Assembly (NCBI GenBank): GCA_946478765.1
Contig: CAMLDH010000248.1
Coordinates: 1 to 5,965, forward strand
Direction: 5' to 3'
From: an uncultured Oxalobacteraceae bacterium
GTDB lineage: Bacteria; Pseudomonadota; Gammaproteobacteria; Burkholderiales; Burkholderiaceae
Length of the DNA stretch: 5,965 nt
In this document: positions 5,695 through 5,965 of the stretch, piece after piece
Layout: the number at the start of each line of letters is the position of its first letter
Position numbering within the stretch: position 1 is the first letter of the stretch
Position numbers and translations under genes: made by a program
The notes under the pieces: model-generated
Told to the model about the DNA's origin: nothing
Databases searched by the model: none
The model's input: only the letters and a program-made list of their open reading frames with translations

Positions 5695-5965
5695 TCAAGA
5701 CGCGTCGTCATGCTTCGTTTGCGGCGCCAATACCGCGCTCGCGCCATGGCTGGCGGCCGCAGGCCGGCGCTTGCGCCTGGCCCACGCGGCGAAGTCATCC
5801 AGATAGGTATAGATCACCGGCACCACCACCAGCGTCAGCAGCGACGACGTGATGATGCCGCCGATGACCGCTTGCCCCATCGGCGCGCGCTGCTCGGAGC
5901 CTTCGGCCAGGCCAAACGCCAGCGGCACCATGCCGAATAGCATCGCCAGATTGGTCATCAGGATG
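5695..5965 (-). CDS. Second RND-family efflux permease, C-terminal end only (5' part outside window)
   Basis: The last 89 residues of an RND transporter that enters from the right edge, in frame to base 5964. The reading begins [19 protein letters not shown] (TM11 region, with the conserved RPILMT-type entry), then [17 protein letters not shown], then TM12 with [17 protein letters not shown], and a basic, Ala-rich cytoplasmic tail to TGA 5697-5695. The tail sequence differs from that of AcrB, which lacks [10 protein letters not shown] and YTYLDD, so this is another RND subgroup and not a second copy of the pump at the left edge. Substrate type cannot be judged from the C-terminus. It points the same way as the pcm-like/rhodanese/tolC operon, 78 bp upstream of it, so its pump could share this TolC. 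Truncation is by the window edge. Confidence 0.9.
   Translation of the reverse strand, partial: ILMTNLAMLFGMVPLAFGLAEGSEQRAPMGQAVIGGIITSSLLTLVVVPVIYTYLDDFAAWARRKRRPAAASHGASAVLAPQTKHDDAS

Noticed and set aside
1..5965. The two RND fragments at the window ends as a duplicated gene or repeat flanking the middle block
   Set aside because: They represent opposite ends of the protein and different subgroups; the right-hand C-terminus does not resemble that of AcrB, so no shared sequence is visible that would act as a repeat.
1..5965. Mobile element, CRISPR array, tRNA or prophage features
   Set aside because: No transposase, integrase, terminal inverted repeats, regular repeat-spacer pattern or tRNA-like fold was seen; every gene belongs to an ordinary chromosomal family.

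Overview
The window looks like chromosomal DNA of a GC-rich betaproteobacterium. Burkholderiales, and probably Oxalobacteraceae or a close relative, is the best guess. This rests on codon use, on the Pcm-like / rhodanese / TolC gene order, which I recall as typical of that order, and on the sequence type of the Pcm-like protein. No species can be named from the sequence alone. The content is mainly multidrug efflux plus one small housekeeping operon, with no phage, transposon, CRISPR or RNA gene.

Layout. (1) Positions 1-2356, minus strand: an AcrA-type periplasmic adaptor lipoprotein gene followed 12 nt later by an AcrB-type RND pump gene, which runs off the left edge after 387 codons. (2) Positions 2357-2558: a control region between divergent genes. 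It holds an 18-bp perfect palindrome that closely matches the E. coli AcrR operator as I remember it, nested in likely promoters for both directions. On the pump side there is a leader of about 150 nt with a GC-rich hairpin and a possible 20-codon upstream ORF. (3) Positions 2559-3194, plus strand: an AcrR-like TetR-family repressor. (4) A 55-bp convergent junction without an obvious terminator but with an unused-looking, near-perfect Shine-Dalgarno. (5) Positions 3250-5616, minus strand: an operon transcribed pcm-like methyltransferase, then single-domain rhodanese, then TolC-type outer membrane channel. (6) Positions 5695-5965, minus strand: the last 89 residues of a second, different RND permease that enters from the right edge.

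How it fits together: the adaptor, the inner-membrane RND pump and the TolC channel are the three parts of a tripartite drug-efflux machine, and the AcrR-like repressor probably controls the adaptor-pump operon and itself through the palindrome. TolC is in a separate operon, so it can be made without the repressor-controlled pump and may also serve the second RND system upstream. Most of this is a well-known type of system. The points worth a second look are the operator and promoter arrangement, the pump leader, the altered substrate loop of the Pcm-like protein, and the orphan ribosome-binding site behind the repressor gene.
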